Below, in pieces: positions 36,203 through 44,739 of a DNA stretch of 64,000 nucleotides. A model generated the notes under the pieces. It was not told the origin of the DNA, searched no databases, and saw nothing but the letters and a program-made list of their open reading frames with translations. Source of the DNA: Bacteroidetes oral taxon 274 str. F0058. Its GTDB lineage: Bacteria; Bacteroidota; Bacteroidia; Bacteroidales; Paludibacteraceae. Numbering within the stretch: the first letter of the stretch is position 1; every line of letters begins with the position of its first letter. The stretch lies in NCBI GenBank assembly GCA_000163695.1, contig GG774889.1:109205-173204 (forward strand). The letters are read 5' to 3'. The position numbers were made by a program, and so were the translations under genes.

Positions 36203-36503
36203 ATTCTTCTATTTTTGTATATTTTTTTGCAATAATAAAATCGGACTCCAAAGTTAATAAATTATTAACGCACGGCAAAACCTTCATAGTCGAAAAGCAT
36301 AAACAATCTACGAATAACAAAAAAACAGATGACACGTTGCCACATATCACAATTGATTGTTTTTTTACAAAAGGCTATTAACTTTTTTGAAAAAGACATA
36401 CTTTATTTGGTATAATATATGACTCACATACAATAAACACACAATAAAAGACGTTATAGAAAACAAGAACATAGTCAATAATCAAAAAAACATTAATCGA
36501 ATT
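36203..36503. other. 301-bp divergent intergenic region
   Basis: It contains the hutU -7 element on the minus strand (36249-36256) and, on the plus strand, no exact TAnnTTTG before the 36504 lipoprotein. A sigma70-like arrangement TTGAAA (36387-36392), 18 bases, TATAAT (36411-36416) is present by eye. Confidence 0.5.
36249..36256 (-). promoter_or_regulatory. -7 element of hutU
   Basis: The minus strand reads TAACTTTG, an exact match about 47 bases before the ATG. Confidence 0.65.
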
Positions 36504-37184
36504 ATGAAAAGTATGCTTAAAAAAATCTTGTTATTAGTTGCCGTAGGCGCTGTTGCCTTTGCTTGTAAAGATGTAAAACCCGATCCTAAACCCAAGCCTA
36601 AACCTGAACCCGAGCCTTCTGTATTTAAAATTGCTATCAACGTAGCAGATGGAGAACAATATACTTCGCAGATAGATTCTGTCGAGGCATATTATTCTAC
36701 CAAAGAGTTCAATACGGTAGTTCTACGGAGAGTGCCATACAACAACGGAAAATTCGAGTTGGAGCTGCTCGATACGATACAAAACAAGGACTTTCAGACT
36801 ATTGTGGAATATTATGCTCTTAAATCAGTAATAAAAGACGTGTCTGTAAGCGATGCTACAACACTGATAGCCCCCATAGAAATAAGATGTCTCAAAGACG
36901 GCAAAATAACGGGATACTACATCACCCCTCGATTTACGGTAGAGGGAGCCGACCACTCTTCCGGCAAATATTATTATTGCGATAAAAATTGCGAACTGTC
37001 TATGGACAAAAAAATAGACGCGATACATTATATTATGAATCTCAAACTCGCAAAAGGATACAATTTCATACAAAGTATCAACTATTACGAAAATAATGAG
37101 ATGAAAATTGTATTCTCTACAGAGCAGCAAGGAGATTTTGTCTGGAAAATCTGGAAAGAAGAACACGATGATGACGAATTTTAG
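36504..37184 (+). CDS. Lipoprotein of unknown family, first of a tandem pair
   Basis: A 226-aa lipoprotein. Hydrophobic signal (LLLVAVGAVA) ends in lipobox AFAC, so Cys21 is lipidated. A Pro/Lys/Glu spacer (DPKPKPKPEPEP) follows, likely a flexible tether from the outer membrane. The globular part (about 42-226) is beta-rich and shares RVPYNNGKF, IVEYY, SSGKYY and GYNFIQ with the next gene; VEGADHSSGKYYYCDKNCE resembles a short Cys-bearing loop. I recognise no domain. It has its own leader with a sigma70-like promoter rather than the usual element. Confidence 0.75.
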   Translation: MKSMLKKILLLVAVGAVAFACKDVKPDPKPKPKPEPEPSVFKIAINVADGEQYTSQIDSVEAYYSTKEFNTVVLRRVPYNNGKFELELLDTIQNKDFQTIVEYYALKSVIKDVSVSDATTLIAPIEIRCLKDGKITGYYITPRFTVEGADHSSGKYYYCDKNCELSMDKKIDAIHYIMNLKLAKGYNFIQSINYYENNEMKIVFSTEQQGDFVWKIWKEEHDDDEF

Positions 37185-37233
37185 TTAAATAACAGTATTT
37201 TTACTTAAAACACAAAGGAAAGTTCGCGAATTA

Positions 37234-37265
37234 TTTGTAGAAAACGAATTTTATATCTACCTTTG
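37234..37265 (+). promoter_or_regulatory. Promoter of the second tandem lipoprotein
   Basis: TTTG at 37234-37237, a 20-base spacer and TACCTTTG at 37258-37265 (followed by C) make a near-ideal Bacteroidetes promoter, so the second copy can be expressed separately from the first. Confidence 0.75.
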
Positions 37266-37317
37266 CACGAAATTTTAAATTAATATCATTAATAATCAAA
37301 AAAAACTAATTAAAATT

Positions 37318-37947
37318 ATGAGAAACGCTATTGGAAAATTTTTGTTATTAGTTGCCGTAGGTGTTATTGCTATTGCTTGTAAAGATAACAAGCCGAAGAC
37401 TCCCTCTACCTACAAAATCGAAATCAATATAGAGCAAGGAGAAAAGTATGCTCATATTATGGACTCTGTCGAAATTCTTTACTATGACAAAGGCTTTAAG
37501 GCAATACCTCTTCAGAGAGTGCCATACAATAATGGTAAGTTCACCTTCGAACTTGAAGACACTATAAAAAATGAAAAACTAAAAACCATTGTGGAGTACT
37601 ACAGCGCAGAACAGATTGGTGACTCTGCCGTTATAAGCGATAGGACTACCCTGATAACCGGATTAGTAATCAAAGGCACAAAATTAGGCAAAATGAAAAA
37701 TATAACATTCAACCCTTTATTTACAGTATACGGGGCGAAATCGTCTTCGGGAGTATATGTACATGTCAATAAAAACTGCGAAGTTACTATGGACAAAGTA
37801 ATAGGACCGCAACGCTACGTGTTCAATCTTAAATTGGTAAAGGGGTATAATTTTATACAAAATATTCAGTCAGTAGAAAACGGAATGATGAAAACCGTCT
37901 ATACGACCCAACAACAAGGGAAACTTAGTTGGTCTATATGGCAATAA
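37318..37947 (+). CDS. Lipoprotein of unknown family, second of the tandem pair
   Basis: A 209-aa paralogue of the preceding lipoprotein. Signal LLLVAVGVIA with lipobox AIAC; the DNA in this signal region (ttgttattagttgccgtagg) is identical in both genes, pointing to a tandem duplication. The Pro-rich tether of the first copy is nearly absent here (KPKTPST). Shared blocks are RVPYNNGKFTFEL, TIVEYY, SSGVYVHVNKNCE and KGYNFIQNI. The partner's C-terminal DDDEF tail is missing. Function is unknown. A bidirectional terminator follows. Confidence 0.75.
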   Translation: MRNAIGKFLLLVAVGVIAIACKDNKPKTPSTYKIEINIEQGEKYAHIMDSVEILYYDKGFKAIPLQRVPYNNGKFTFELEDTIKNEKLKTIVEYYSAEQIGDSAVISDRTTLITGLVIKGTKLGKMKNITFNPLFTVYGAKSSSGVYVHVNKNCEVTMDKVIGPQRYVFNLKLVKGYNFIQNIQSVENGMMKTVYTTQQQGKLSWSIWQ

Positions 37948-37973
37948 CATCCTTTCGTTAGACGAACAACAGA

Positions 37974-38008
37974 CAAAAAAACGACAAACACTGTTTTGTC
38001 GTTTTTTT
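37974..38008. terminator. Bidirectional terminator between convergent genes
   Basis: AAAAAAACGACAAA pairs with TTTTGTCGTTTTTTT around a short loop. A/T runs on both sides let it serve the lipoprotein gene (plus) and the GH57 gene (minus). Confidence 0.8.
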
Positions 38009-38025
38009 ATTTAATAATATCCCTT

Positions 38026-39321
38026 TTACCTACGGGATTTTTCGGCTTTAAGACGTCGTATCTCTTCTTTCTGACGGGCTATTATCTCGTCTTGGTTACT
38101 TATGGTCTTCAGCAGCGAGTTAAGCTCTTCGTCTTCGACCGACGACGGGAATTGTGCCCCCACACGCTCTATGAAATCGCTAAGTACATTCATATAGTTC
38201 ATAAAGGCAGCGTATTGCGACTCATAAGGCATAGCGAAGGTATCGCCCTGATAGTTCTTGTTTGCCATACAGAAAAAGTGCGATATATCTTGTAGTCGAT
38301 ACCAATCAAATCGAAGCATCTCGTCGGCAGACAGATTTACCCTCGTCGCCAGTCCGTAAAGCTTGTTTAGTGCCTCGCTTTGCAGTTCATTGCCACAATA
38401 CGGAGCAAGGCTTTTGTCTTCGCCTACCCATGAAATCTGATATACCGACGACAGCGAACCGACTGATTGGTTCTTATCGACAACGGTATGCGGCAGACCG
38501 AAATCTATCCCCTTCTCTATGGCAAAGTATGGCAATGCTCCGAAAAAGTCGAAGATACCGCTATCCTTGTTATTGGAAATACCGATAGCCTCGTATCCGA
38601 ACATTATGTTGAAAACCTGCTCTTTGTCGGACGATTTGTATATATTGTCGATAAATTTATCTGCCGTCAGCGGAAATTCGCTCCAGTTACACTGCGAGAA
38701 ACGGTAATTGATGTCGTCGCTTAATTTGCTGTCTCGTATGAGTAGCTTCAACTTCGGTATATATGGGTGATTATAGACATAATGCGGACTCTTACCGCCC
38801 ATTATATGTTTTGCATTTTCGACGATGACAGCCCTAAAACCCATTTCGGATATTCTTTCGCCTATTTCGTCGGAATATATCATAGCCGAATTGAAAAATA
38901 CCTTAGGTTTATGTCCAAAAAGTTGCTCTATTTTCTGTGTCTGCCCGAGCACTTGATTTTTAAACTCTTCTCCGTCGAAAACCGATGCCAGCGAATAGGA
39001 ATATGGTGTTGCCAGAAACTCCACATTTCCCGTACGGGCAAGCTCTATAAAAGAGTCTAAGACTTCGGGAGCGAATTTCTCGAAAACTTCAAGAGCAAGC
39101 CCCGTAATAGCAAATGAGGCTTTGAATTTTCCGTTGCTGTTTTTTATCATATCGAGTATAAGGCGATTGGCAGGCAAGTAACATTTCTCGATATTGTCCC
39201 TGATGGTACTCTCCAATGCGTCGTAGTCGAAATAGTAGTGGTCTTCGCCGATATTAAAAAACGGATAATGCTTCAATATAGGCGATTCGTGGACAAGAAA
39301 AATAAAATTTATACTCTTCAT
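38026..39321 (-). CDS. GH57 alpha-amylase-like protein lacking catalytic residues
   Basis: A 431-aa cytosolic protein of the glycoside hydrolase family 57 fold (no signal peptide), with a C-terminal coiled-coil-like charged tail (about 395-431). The second conserved region is intact (GNVEFLATPY). By eye, the third region, usually NTEL with the nucleophile Glu, reads NSAM here (Ala146), and the fourth, usually MDYETFG with the acid/base Asp, reads FGYEAIG (Gly242). The first region also has VHESP where HQP is usual. So it looks like a non-catalytic GH57 homologue, as has been described for Bacteroidetes alpha-amylase-like proteins. ATG 39321 was chosen because MKSINFIFLVHE is the family N-terminus. 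Confidence 0.8.
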   Translation of the reverse strand: MKSINFIFLVHESPILKHYPFFNIGEDHYYFDYDALESTIRDNIEKCYLPANRLILDMIKNSNGKFKASFAITGLALEVFEKFAPEVLDSFIELARTGNVEFLATPYSYSLASVFDGEEFKNQVLGQTQKIEQLFGHKPKVFFNSAMIYSDEIGERISEMGFRAVIVENAKHIMGGKSPHYVYNHPYIPKLKLLIRDSKLSDDINYRFSQCNWSEFPLTADKFIDNIYKSSDKEQVFNIMFGYEAIGISNNKDSGIFDFFGALPYFAIEKGIDFGLPHTVVDKNQSVGSLSSVYQISWVGEDKSLAPYCGNELQSEALNKLYGLATRVNLSADEMLRFDWYRLQDISHFFCMANKNYQGDTFAMPYESQYAAFMNYMNVLSDFIERVGAQFPSSVEDEELNSLLKTISNQDEIIARQKEEIRRLKAEKSRR

Positions 39322-39357
39322 AAGTACAACAAAAAAATTATGATTGATTATAATTTC

Positions 39358-39365
39358 CAAATATA
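39358..39365 (-). promoter_or_regulatory. -7 element of the GH57-like gene
   Basis: The minus strand reads TATATTTG, an exact match about 36 bases before the ATG at 39321. Confidence 0.55.
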
Positions 39366-39411
39366 TAAAATATTTTTTGATTTTTCCGAAAAAACAAACG
39401 TAAATTTTAAT

Positions 39412-39419
39412 TATCTTTG
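39412..39419 (+). promoter_or_regulatory. -7 element of recJ
   Basis: TATCTTTG is an exact match about 50 bases before the recJ ATG; it supports the short start at 39469. Confidence 0.6.
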
Positions 39420-39468
39420 TTTGCTCGCAAAAAAGAGTCAACAACAACTTAGAAATTTAGACGAAACA

Positions 39469-41217
39469 ATGAAATCTGTTTGGAACATACGACAAATAGG
39501 CAACGAAGAACATTCGGCTATCAATCACCTGTCGGCAGTTCTCGGTATATCGGCAGAGCTATCTAAACTATTGGTAATAAGAAATGTAAAAACTTTCGAT
39601 GAGGCAAAGGCTTTTTTTCGTCCCTCACTCGACAATCTGCACGATCCGTTCCTGATGAGAGATATGTCGACGGCAGTAGAAAGAGTAAACAAAGCACTGA
39701 GAGAACAAGAGAAGATACTCGTCTACGGAGATTACGATGTAGACGGCACGACAGCCGTATCGCTCGTCTACGGATTTCTGAAACAGTACACCAAAAACAT
39801 TCGTTACTACATACCCGACAGATATACGGAAGGTTACGGTATCTCATTCAAAGGTATAGAATTTGCCAAAGACAACGGTTTTTCGCTGGTAATAGCCCTC
39901 GACTGCGGCATAAAGTCGAACGACAAGATAGACCTCGCCAACAGATACGGAATCGACTTTATCATCTGCGACCACCACACGCCGGGCGTCGATTTGCCCA
40001 AGGCTGTTGCCGTATTAGACCCTCACCGTGCCGACTGCGAGTATCCCTACGAACACCTATCGGGCTGCGGCGTAGGATTCAAACTGGTACAGGCTCTATG
40101 TATGTCGAATATGCTCGATATCGACGAGGCTTTCAGATATCTCGACCTGGCAGCGGTCAGTATAGCCTCAGACATAGTACCGATAACGGGCGAAAACAGA
40201 GTATTGGCGAGTTTCGGGCTGAAGAAACTCAATTTCAACCCATCGGCGGGGCTGAAGTCCATCAAAGACGTTTGCGGGTTGAACAAAAAAACCGTCGATA
40301 TATCGGATATCGTATTCAAGATAGGTCCGCGTATAAATGCCTCTGGCAGACTACACAGCGGAGCCGAAGCAGTGCAGCTGCTTACGTCCACCAACGACGA
40401 GGTGTTGCAACAGAAGTGTGCCGACATCGACGGATACAACAGCGAGCGAAAAGACATAGACAAATCGACAACCGAAGAGGCAAAGAGACAATTTGCCGAA
40501 CAACCCGATTACAAAGAAAAAAAATCGATAGTACTATACAACCCCTCGTGGAACAAGGGAATAGTAGGTATTGTAGCATCGCGTATCGCCGAAGAGTTTT
40601 GCCGACCCACGATAATACTTACCGACAGCGACGATGGTCTTGTGGCGGGTTCGGGTAGAAGTGTCGTGGGCTTCGACCTCTATTCGGCTATCGACTCCTG
40701 TGCCGAACTTCTTGTCAATTTCGGGGGACATCCGTACGCCGCAGGACTTACCTTGCGTCGCGAACAACTTACGGATTTCGCAATCCGTTTCGACAATTTC
40801 GTATGTCGGAATATCTTACCAGAACAGCTTATACCGCAGATAGACATAGATACGGAAATAGACTTCACCAGTATCACTCCTAAATTTATACGTATACTAA
40901 AACAGTTTGCTCCTTTCGGTCCCCACAATATGAAACCCGTCTTTTGCACGCACGGTTTATCCGACTTCCACAACCAAAGCCGCCTGATAGGCAAGGACAA
41001 CACCCACGCCAAACTCGTACTGACGCAAAACGGGCACACGTTCTTCGACGGAGTAGCTTTCTGTTCGGGATATATGCGGAATTACAATATGGCAAATATC
41101 ATAGACCATATCAAAAACAAGGGACAGATAGACATCTGCTATACCATCGAAGACAACAATTTCAACGGCAGCATCACCAATCAGCTGATGATACGGGATA
41201 TAAGGATAATTTGCTAA
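39469..41217 (+). CDS. recJ: Single-stranded-DNA exonuclease RecJ
   Basis: RecJ degrades single-stranded DNA 5' to 3' in recombination and mismatch repair. The 582-aa sequence has the DHH phosphoesterase motifs: YGDYDVDGTTAV, ALDCGIKS, CDHHTPG (the DHH), and DPHRADCEYP. The DHHA1 domain follows with GGHPYAAGLTL (about 425-435), then the C-terminal OB-fold. ATG 39469 (MKSVWNIRQ) was used; a longer open frame starts at 39238 but runs through the divergent promoter region. Convergent with yqeY, 9 bases away. Confidence 0.95.
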   Translation: MKSVWNIRQIGNEEHSAINHLSAVLGISAELSKLLVIRNVKTFDEAKAFFRPSLDNLHDPFLMRDMSTAVERVNKALREQEKILVYGDYDVDGTTAVSLVYGFLKQYTKNIRYYIPDRYTEGYGISFKGIEFAKDNGFSLVIALDCGIKSNDKIDLANRYGIDFIICDHHTPGVDLPKAVAVLDPHRADCEYPYEHLSGCGVGFKLVQALCMSNMLDIDEAFRYLDLAAVSIASDIVPITGENRVLASFGLKKLNFNPSAGLKSIKDVCGLNKKTVDISDIVFKIGPRINASGRLHSGAEAVQLLTSTNDEVLQQKCADIDGYNSERKDIDKSTTEEAKRQFAEQPDYKEKKSIVLYNPSWNKGIVGIVASRIAEEFCRPTIILTDSDDGLVAGSGRSVVGFDLYSAIDSCAELLVNFGGHPYAAGLTLRREQLTDFAIRFDNFVCRNILPEQLIPQIDIDTEIDFTSITPKFIRILKQFAPFGPHNMKPVFCTHGLSDFHNQSRLIGKDNTHAKLVLTQNGHTFFDGVAFCSGYMRNYNMANIIDHIKNKGQIDICYTIEDNNFNGSITNQLMIRDIRIIC

Positions 41218-41226
41218 CGGATAATT

Positions 41227-41676
41227 TCAATTTAGCAACGACTTCACTTTGTCCGATATATCACGTCCGTCGGCTTTGCCTGCAAGCGTGCGTGAAGCGA
41301 CAGCCATCACCTTACCGAGTTCTTTTACGGAAGTCGCTCCTACTTGTGCTATAATATCCCTTACGGCAGCGGTAAGAGCCTCATCGCTCATACGAGCGGG
41401 CAAGTATCGCTGCATCACCTCCGATTGTGCATTGTACTCCTCGGCAAGTTCGGGGCGGTTCTGTTCGGTAAATACCTGTGCTGCATCGCGATTTTGCTTT
41501 ACTATCTTCGATATTACCTTTACGGCTATCTCATCGGTAAGATTGCCTGCCGCCTCTTTCGATGTTTTTGCTTCGAGCAACTCCTTTTTTATGTTTCGCA
41601 GAGCCATCAACTCTATCTTGTTTTGGGCTATCATAGCCGTCTTTATATCCTCGGATACTTTATCGAATATTGTCAT
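41227..41676 (-). CDS. yqeY: GatB/YqeY-domain protein
   Basis: A 149-aa cytosolic protein of the YqeY family, which shares an alpha-helical domain with the C-terminus of the tRNA amidotransferase subunit GatB. Features are the N-terminal LMALRNIKKELLEAK and, at the C-terminus, TSVKELGKVMAVASRTLAGKADGRDISDKVKSLL, the most conserved block. Its role is not firmly known; binding to tRNA or to a ribosome-linked partner is suspected from the GatB relation. It is last in the operon of the Rieske-like lipoprotein, cvpA, purN and yqeY. Confidence 0.9.
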   Translation of the reverse strand: MTIFDKVSEDIKTAMIAQNKIELMALRNIKKELLEAKTSKEAAGNLTDEIAVKVISKIVKQNRDAAQVFTEQNRPELAEEYNAQSEVMQRYLPARMSDEALTAAVRDIIAQVGATSVKELGKVMAVASRTLAGKADGRDISDKVKSLLN

Positions 41677-41716
41677 AAATCACCTATTTTGTTTATATTA
41701 TTTATATCAAAAAAAC

Positions 41717-42301
41717 TTATTCGTACTTGCTCAGAACTCTGTTGATTGCCTCGGGGTATAGCATGTGTTCTATGCCGTGTATGCGATGCTCTACCTCTTC
41801 CAGCGAGTCACCGTCGTATTCAAACGCCCGCTGCGATATTATCACACCACCGTCTACGGTATTGTCTATCAGGTGTACAGTCACGCCAAATACCTTTACC
41901 CCGTATTCGAATGCATCGATAATGGCAGTTGCTCCCTTGAATGAGGGTAACAGAGCGGGGTGTATATTGAGTATCCGTTTCGGATAAGCCTCCAAAAGAG
42001 TTTGTCCGACGATACGCATATATCCGGCAAGGCATATCAGGTCGATGTGGTAAGGTTTCAGAGCCTCCAAAACGGCGGTCTCGTACTCCTGCTTGGAGTC
42101 ATAAGCTTTACGGTCGAAGATAAAATATTTTTTTCCTAACCTCTTGGCTCGTTCCACAGCAAAGGCATCATGATGGTCGCATACGAGAAGAGCCACATCC
42201 GCACCTGCTATAGTACCGTTTCGACAAGCTGTTACTATTGCCTCGAAGTTGGTACCGCTGCCCGAAGCAAAGACGGCTATATTTTTCTTTTTCGTATCCA
42301 T
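41717..42301 (-). CDS. purN: Phosphoribosylglycinamide formyltransferase
   Basis: PurN transfers a formyl group from 10-formyltetrahydrofolate to GAR, the third step of purine synthesis. The 194-aa sequence has FASGSGTNFEAIV (phosphate loop), ICLAGYMRIV, and NIHPALLPSFKG containing the active-site Asn and His, followed by GVTVHLID with the catalytic Asp. The loop has Ala for the more usual Ser in HPSLLP. It starts 4 bases after cvpA ends, as in many bacteria where cvpA is next to purine genes. Confidence 0.95.
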   Translation of the reverse strand: MDTKKKNIAVFASGSGTNFEAIVTACRNGTIAGADVALLVCDHHDAFAVERAKRLGKKYFIFDRKAYDSKQEYETAVLEALKPYHIDLICLAGYMRIVGQTLLEAYPKRILNIHPALLPSFKGATAIIDAFEYGVKVFGVTVHLIDNTVDGGVIISQRAFEYDGDSLEEVEHRIHGIEHMLYPEAINRVLSKYE

Positions 42302-42305
42302 TGAT

Positions 42306-42851
42306 TTACGGTTTTTTCTGTTTGTCTTTATTCAAATCCCGTTCATCGGTGGCATCGCCGTCTTGTCTGAATTTATCGAAATTCAGCAATGGCACTACAA
42401 CCGATATCGACTTCTCTACCGGAGCGTATGCCGCCGATGAGGCTTGCAGACGATTCTCTTTGGCAGTCATTTTGTAGAAAAAAGATATTATGTTCAGTAC
42501 AATGCTTACTATCAAAAGCCATTTGAGTCCACCCAGAAGAGCACCGAGCAAACGGTTGAGCCACGACAAGACTACAATTTCCGAAAGCTTTGTCAATATA
42601 TTAGCCATCATCTTCAGAGCAACGACCGTTGCCACAAAAATCAATATAAACGATATGGGCTTGGTTACCAAAAGACTCCAACCGAATATAGACGACAAAA
42701 TATCGGCTACAAATGCTCCCAAATAACGAGCCGCAAAAAGAGCGACAACGATGTAGATAATACCGACTAATTCTTTGAAAAAGCCTCGATAAAAACCATA
42801 CGCTATCCCGAACACTATCGGAGCTATGATGATGAAAGTCAGAAATGTCAT
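42306..42851 (-). CDS. cvpA: CvpA-family membrane protein
   Basis: A 181-aa inner-membrane protein with four hydrophobic segments (about 1-24, 29-50, 62-88, 101-130) and a polar C-terminal tail rich in Asp, Lys and Glu. The segment GFYRGFFKELVGI is characteristic of CvpA, named for its effect on colicin V export but of uncertain true role; links to cell envelope and purine supply have been suggested. It lies between the Rieske-like lipoprotein gene (24 bases) and purN (4 bases). Confidence 0.87.
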   Translation of the reverse strand: MTFLTFIIIAPIVFGIAYGFYRGFFKELVGIIYIVVALFAARYLGAFVADILSSIFGWSLLVTKPISFILIFVATVVALKMMANILTKLSEIVVLSWLNRLLGALLGGLKWLLIVSIVLNIISFFYKMTAKENRLQASSAAYAPVEKSISVVVPLLNFDKFRQDGDATDERDLNKDKQKKP

Positions 42852-42875
42852 TTTTTATCTCGTATAATATTATTA

Positions 42876-43310
42876 TTAATTCGTTACCAATATATTACCT
42901 CGTGAGGCATCGTAGTATACCGTATATTTTTTCAGCGGATTTTTCGACTGCCCCTTTTGCACGAATCCCGTGCCGTCGCCCACATAGAACTGCGAACGAC
43001 AACTGTCGCAAACGACCACACCCAAGTTATTACAATGTACCTTTGTCTCTGCCTTCACTTCGTAAGGACAAGCCATATCGAAGGCATAGAATTTGTCCTC
43101 TACCGTATGGAAAATCAATATCCCGCCCAAACCCAAACGTTGATTGATGTTGGCGGGTTTGGTAAACTCCTTGTAGCTGTTCAGAGCCGCAAGTTCGGGA
43201 GCCGCTGCGGTAATATTGAACTCCAAAACTACGGGATATTCCGGAAAATTGTCTGTCTTCTTGCACGAGAGGAACAGAATAAGCAGAGGCAGAACCTTAA
43301 TATATTTCAT
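42876..43310 (-). CDS. Rieske-fold-like lipoprotein without the histidine ligands
   Basis: A 144-aa lipoprotein: signal KVLPLLILFLSC with Cys16 lipidated. The mature part resembles a Rieske domain: AFDMACPYEV (Cys81) then GVVVCDSCRSQFYVGDG (Cys101, Cys104), ending with the PLKKY strand. Classical Rieske centres use C-x-H and C-x2-H; here Tyr83 and Cys104 occupy the His places, so the usual 2Fe-2S site cannot form, though C-x2-C plus Cys81 and Cys93 could bind a metal. I use ATG 43310, where the lipoprotein signal begins. It heads the operon with cvpA, purN and yqeY. Confidence 0.72.
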   Translation of the reverse strand: MKYIKVLPLLILFLSCKKTDNFPEYPVVLEFNITAAAPELAALNSYKEFTKPANINQRLGLGGILIFHTVEDKFYAFDMACPYEVKAETKVHCNNLGVVVCDSCRSQFYVGDGTGFVQKGQSKNPLKKYTVYYDASRGNILVTN

Positions 43311-43345
43311 ATTAATCATATTGTAAGTTACATAAAACAACAGTA

Positions 43346-43353
43346 CAAAGTTA
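43346..43353 (-). promoter_or_regulatory. -7 element of the Rieske-like gene operon
   Basis: The minus strand reads TAACTTTG, an exact match about 36 bases before the ATG at 43310; no other promoter is evident before cvpA, purN or yqeY. Confidence 0.6.
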
Positions 43354-43563
43354 CAATTTTTTTGCATATCAAAAAAAACACTTGTTGCCGAGGCAATTAC
43401 AAAAAAATACACCGTGAAATAATAAAAAACCATACAAAACTACAATTGAGAATACATTATAAAAATACACTTTTCTTTCATCATATTAACAAAATATACG
43501 AATTATATTGCAATTCATAAAAACAAAAGCAAAAAAACATTTCGATAAGTGAAATAGTTTTTT

Positions 43564-43571
43564 TACTTTTG
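43564..43571 (+). promoter_or_regulatory. -7 element of the AT-rich lipoprotein gene
   Basis: TACTTTTG (followed by C) fits TAnnTTTG; TTTCG at 43540-43544 could be a -33 element. The leader would be about 75 bases. Confidence 0.6.
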
Positions 43572-43652
43572 CAGAAATTATTTCAACAAATACGGGGAAC
43601 CTGAAAACCGTATTAATAGAGTAGGGAAAAACTAATATTTAAACTAAACAAA

Positions 43653-44402
43653 ATGAAAAGGTTAATTAAATTTAGCGTGTTAGTTGTATTGATTACAACT
43701 ATATGTATTTCTTGTGGCAGTAAAATTACAGAAGTTACTGTCAAAAACAAATCAACTGATATTAACGGGTATTTAAATGGTTATTTAGAAGTCGTTGATG
43801 GTTCATATAAAATTTCAATGGTTGAAAATAATTTGATACTGAATGTTAAATTAAAGGTAGTTAAGCAATTAGAAGAGTCAGAATTGTATGAAATTTCTGC
43901 GGAATTACTTGACGAATCTGATATGCCTTTGTCCGGACTTGGTACTTTTCTGGCTTCTTATATGAATTTTTCTGATGATATAGACAAAATTAATGACGCT
44001 CTAAAAGAAGGTACTGGAGAAATAACGGTAAAATTAATTTATTCCGTTGGAGAAGACAATAGTAAAGAGTCTGAGGCTTTAAAAATTGCATCAGAGAAAG
44101 CAAAGAGTTTTTCTATTAATTCAAAAATAAAAGATGATGTAACTATATCTGAAAACAATGGCAATAAAAATTGGGAAAAAATTTTGACTGATTATGAATC
44201 TTACACCAACCAATGTATAAAGTTACTGAAAAAAGCAAATTCCGGCGATGTCTCCGCAATGACAGAATACCTTGAGGTGTTACAAAAAGCACAAGATATT
44301 CAAGAAAGTTTTTTAGAGGCTGAAGATGACATTACGACTGCTCAAATGGAAAGATTTGTTAAAATCCAAAAAAAACTCATTGACGCTACAAGCGATATGT
44401 AA
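43653..44402 (+). CDS. Lipoprotein, possibly DUF6591-like, with AT-rich codon use
   Basis: A 249-aa lipoprotein. Signal LVVLITTICISC with Cys21 lipidated. The N-terminal part (about 25-155) is beta-rich and lacks a recognised name; the C-terminal part (about 170-249) is helical, with WEKILTDYESYTNQCIKLLKKANSGDVSAMTEYLEVLQKAQ recalling the DUF6591-type segment of Bacteroidetes lipoproteins (memory-based). The gene is visibly more AT-rich than its neighbours and prefers T-ending codons (GAT, GGT, TCT), which may point to transfer or to weak codon selection. Function is unknown. Confidence 0.72.
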   Translation: MKRLIKFSVLVVLITTICISCGSKITEVTVKNKSTDINGYLNGYLEVVDGSYKISMVENNLILNVKLKVVKQLEESELYEISAELLDESDMPLSGLGTFLASYMNFSDDIDKINDALKEGTGEITVKLIYSVGEDNSKESEALKIASEKAKSFSINSKIKDDVTISENNGNKNWEKILTDYESYTNQCIKLLKKANSGDVSAMTEYLEVLQKAQDIQESFLEAEDDITTAQMERFVKIQKKLIDATSDM

Positions 44403-44492
44403 GTAAATAGCAAAAGAAAAACAACTACTTACATTTGGATTCTTGTTATTACGCAAACTTAATATACATAGTGTTTTTTTATAGTATTTTTT

Positions 44493-44525
44493 AGAGATTG
44501 TTTGTCAAAAGCAATCTCTTTTTTT
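44493..44525 (+). terminator. Terminator after the AT-rich lipoprotein
   Basis: AGAGATTG and CAATCTCT form an 8-bp stem with an 11-base loop, followed by TTTTTT. It lies about 90 bases past the stop. Confidence 0.75.
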
Positions 44526-44739
44526 GATTTATCTCAAACTTAACGTTATTCATTTCATTAATTGATCATTTTTATAAAAAGTTTTGACTTGTTGCTTAAT
44601 CCATTATACTAATGATTCAGACAGATAATTTTGGACAATCGTTGCATTCGAGATATAGCAAATATTAAGCCGTAATATTAGATGAAATAAATTTGTAATT
44701 ATACATATCGAATATATAAGGAATTTCGATAAAAAATTG

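Larger units (their letters stand above)
43311..43652. other. 342-bp divergent intergenic region
   Basis: AT-rich. It holds the -7 element of the Rieske-like gene (minus, 43346-43353) and that of the next lipoprotein (plus, 43564-43571). No gene is evident. Confidence 0.55.

Noticed and set aside
36387..36416. TTGAAA, 18 bases, TATAAT: a sigma70-like promoter for the 36504 lipoprotein
   Set aside because: Bacteroidetes primary sigma factors use TTTG/TAnnTTTG, and AT-rich DNA gives such matches by chance, so it is not called as a feature.
39238..39468. N-terminal extension of recJ by 77 residues
   Set aside because: It runs through the divergent promoter region and before the -7 element at 39412; RecJ homology starts at the later ATG.
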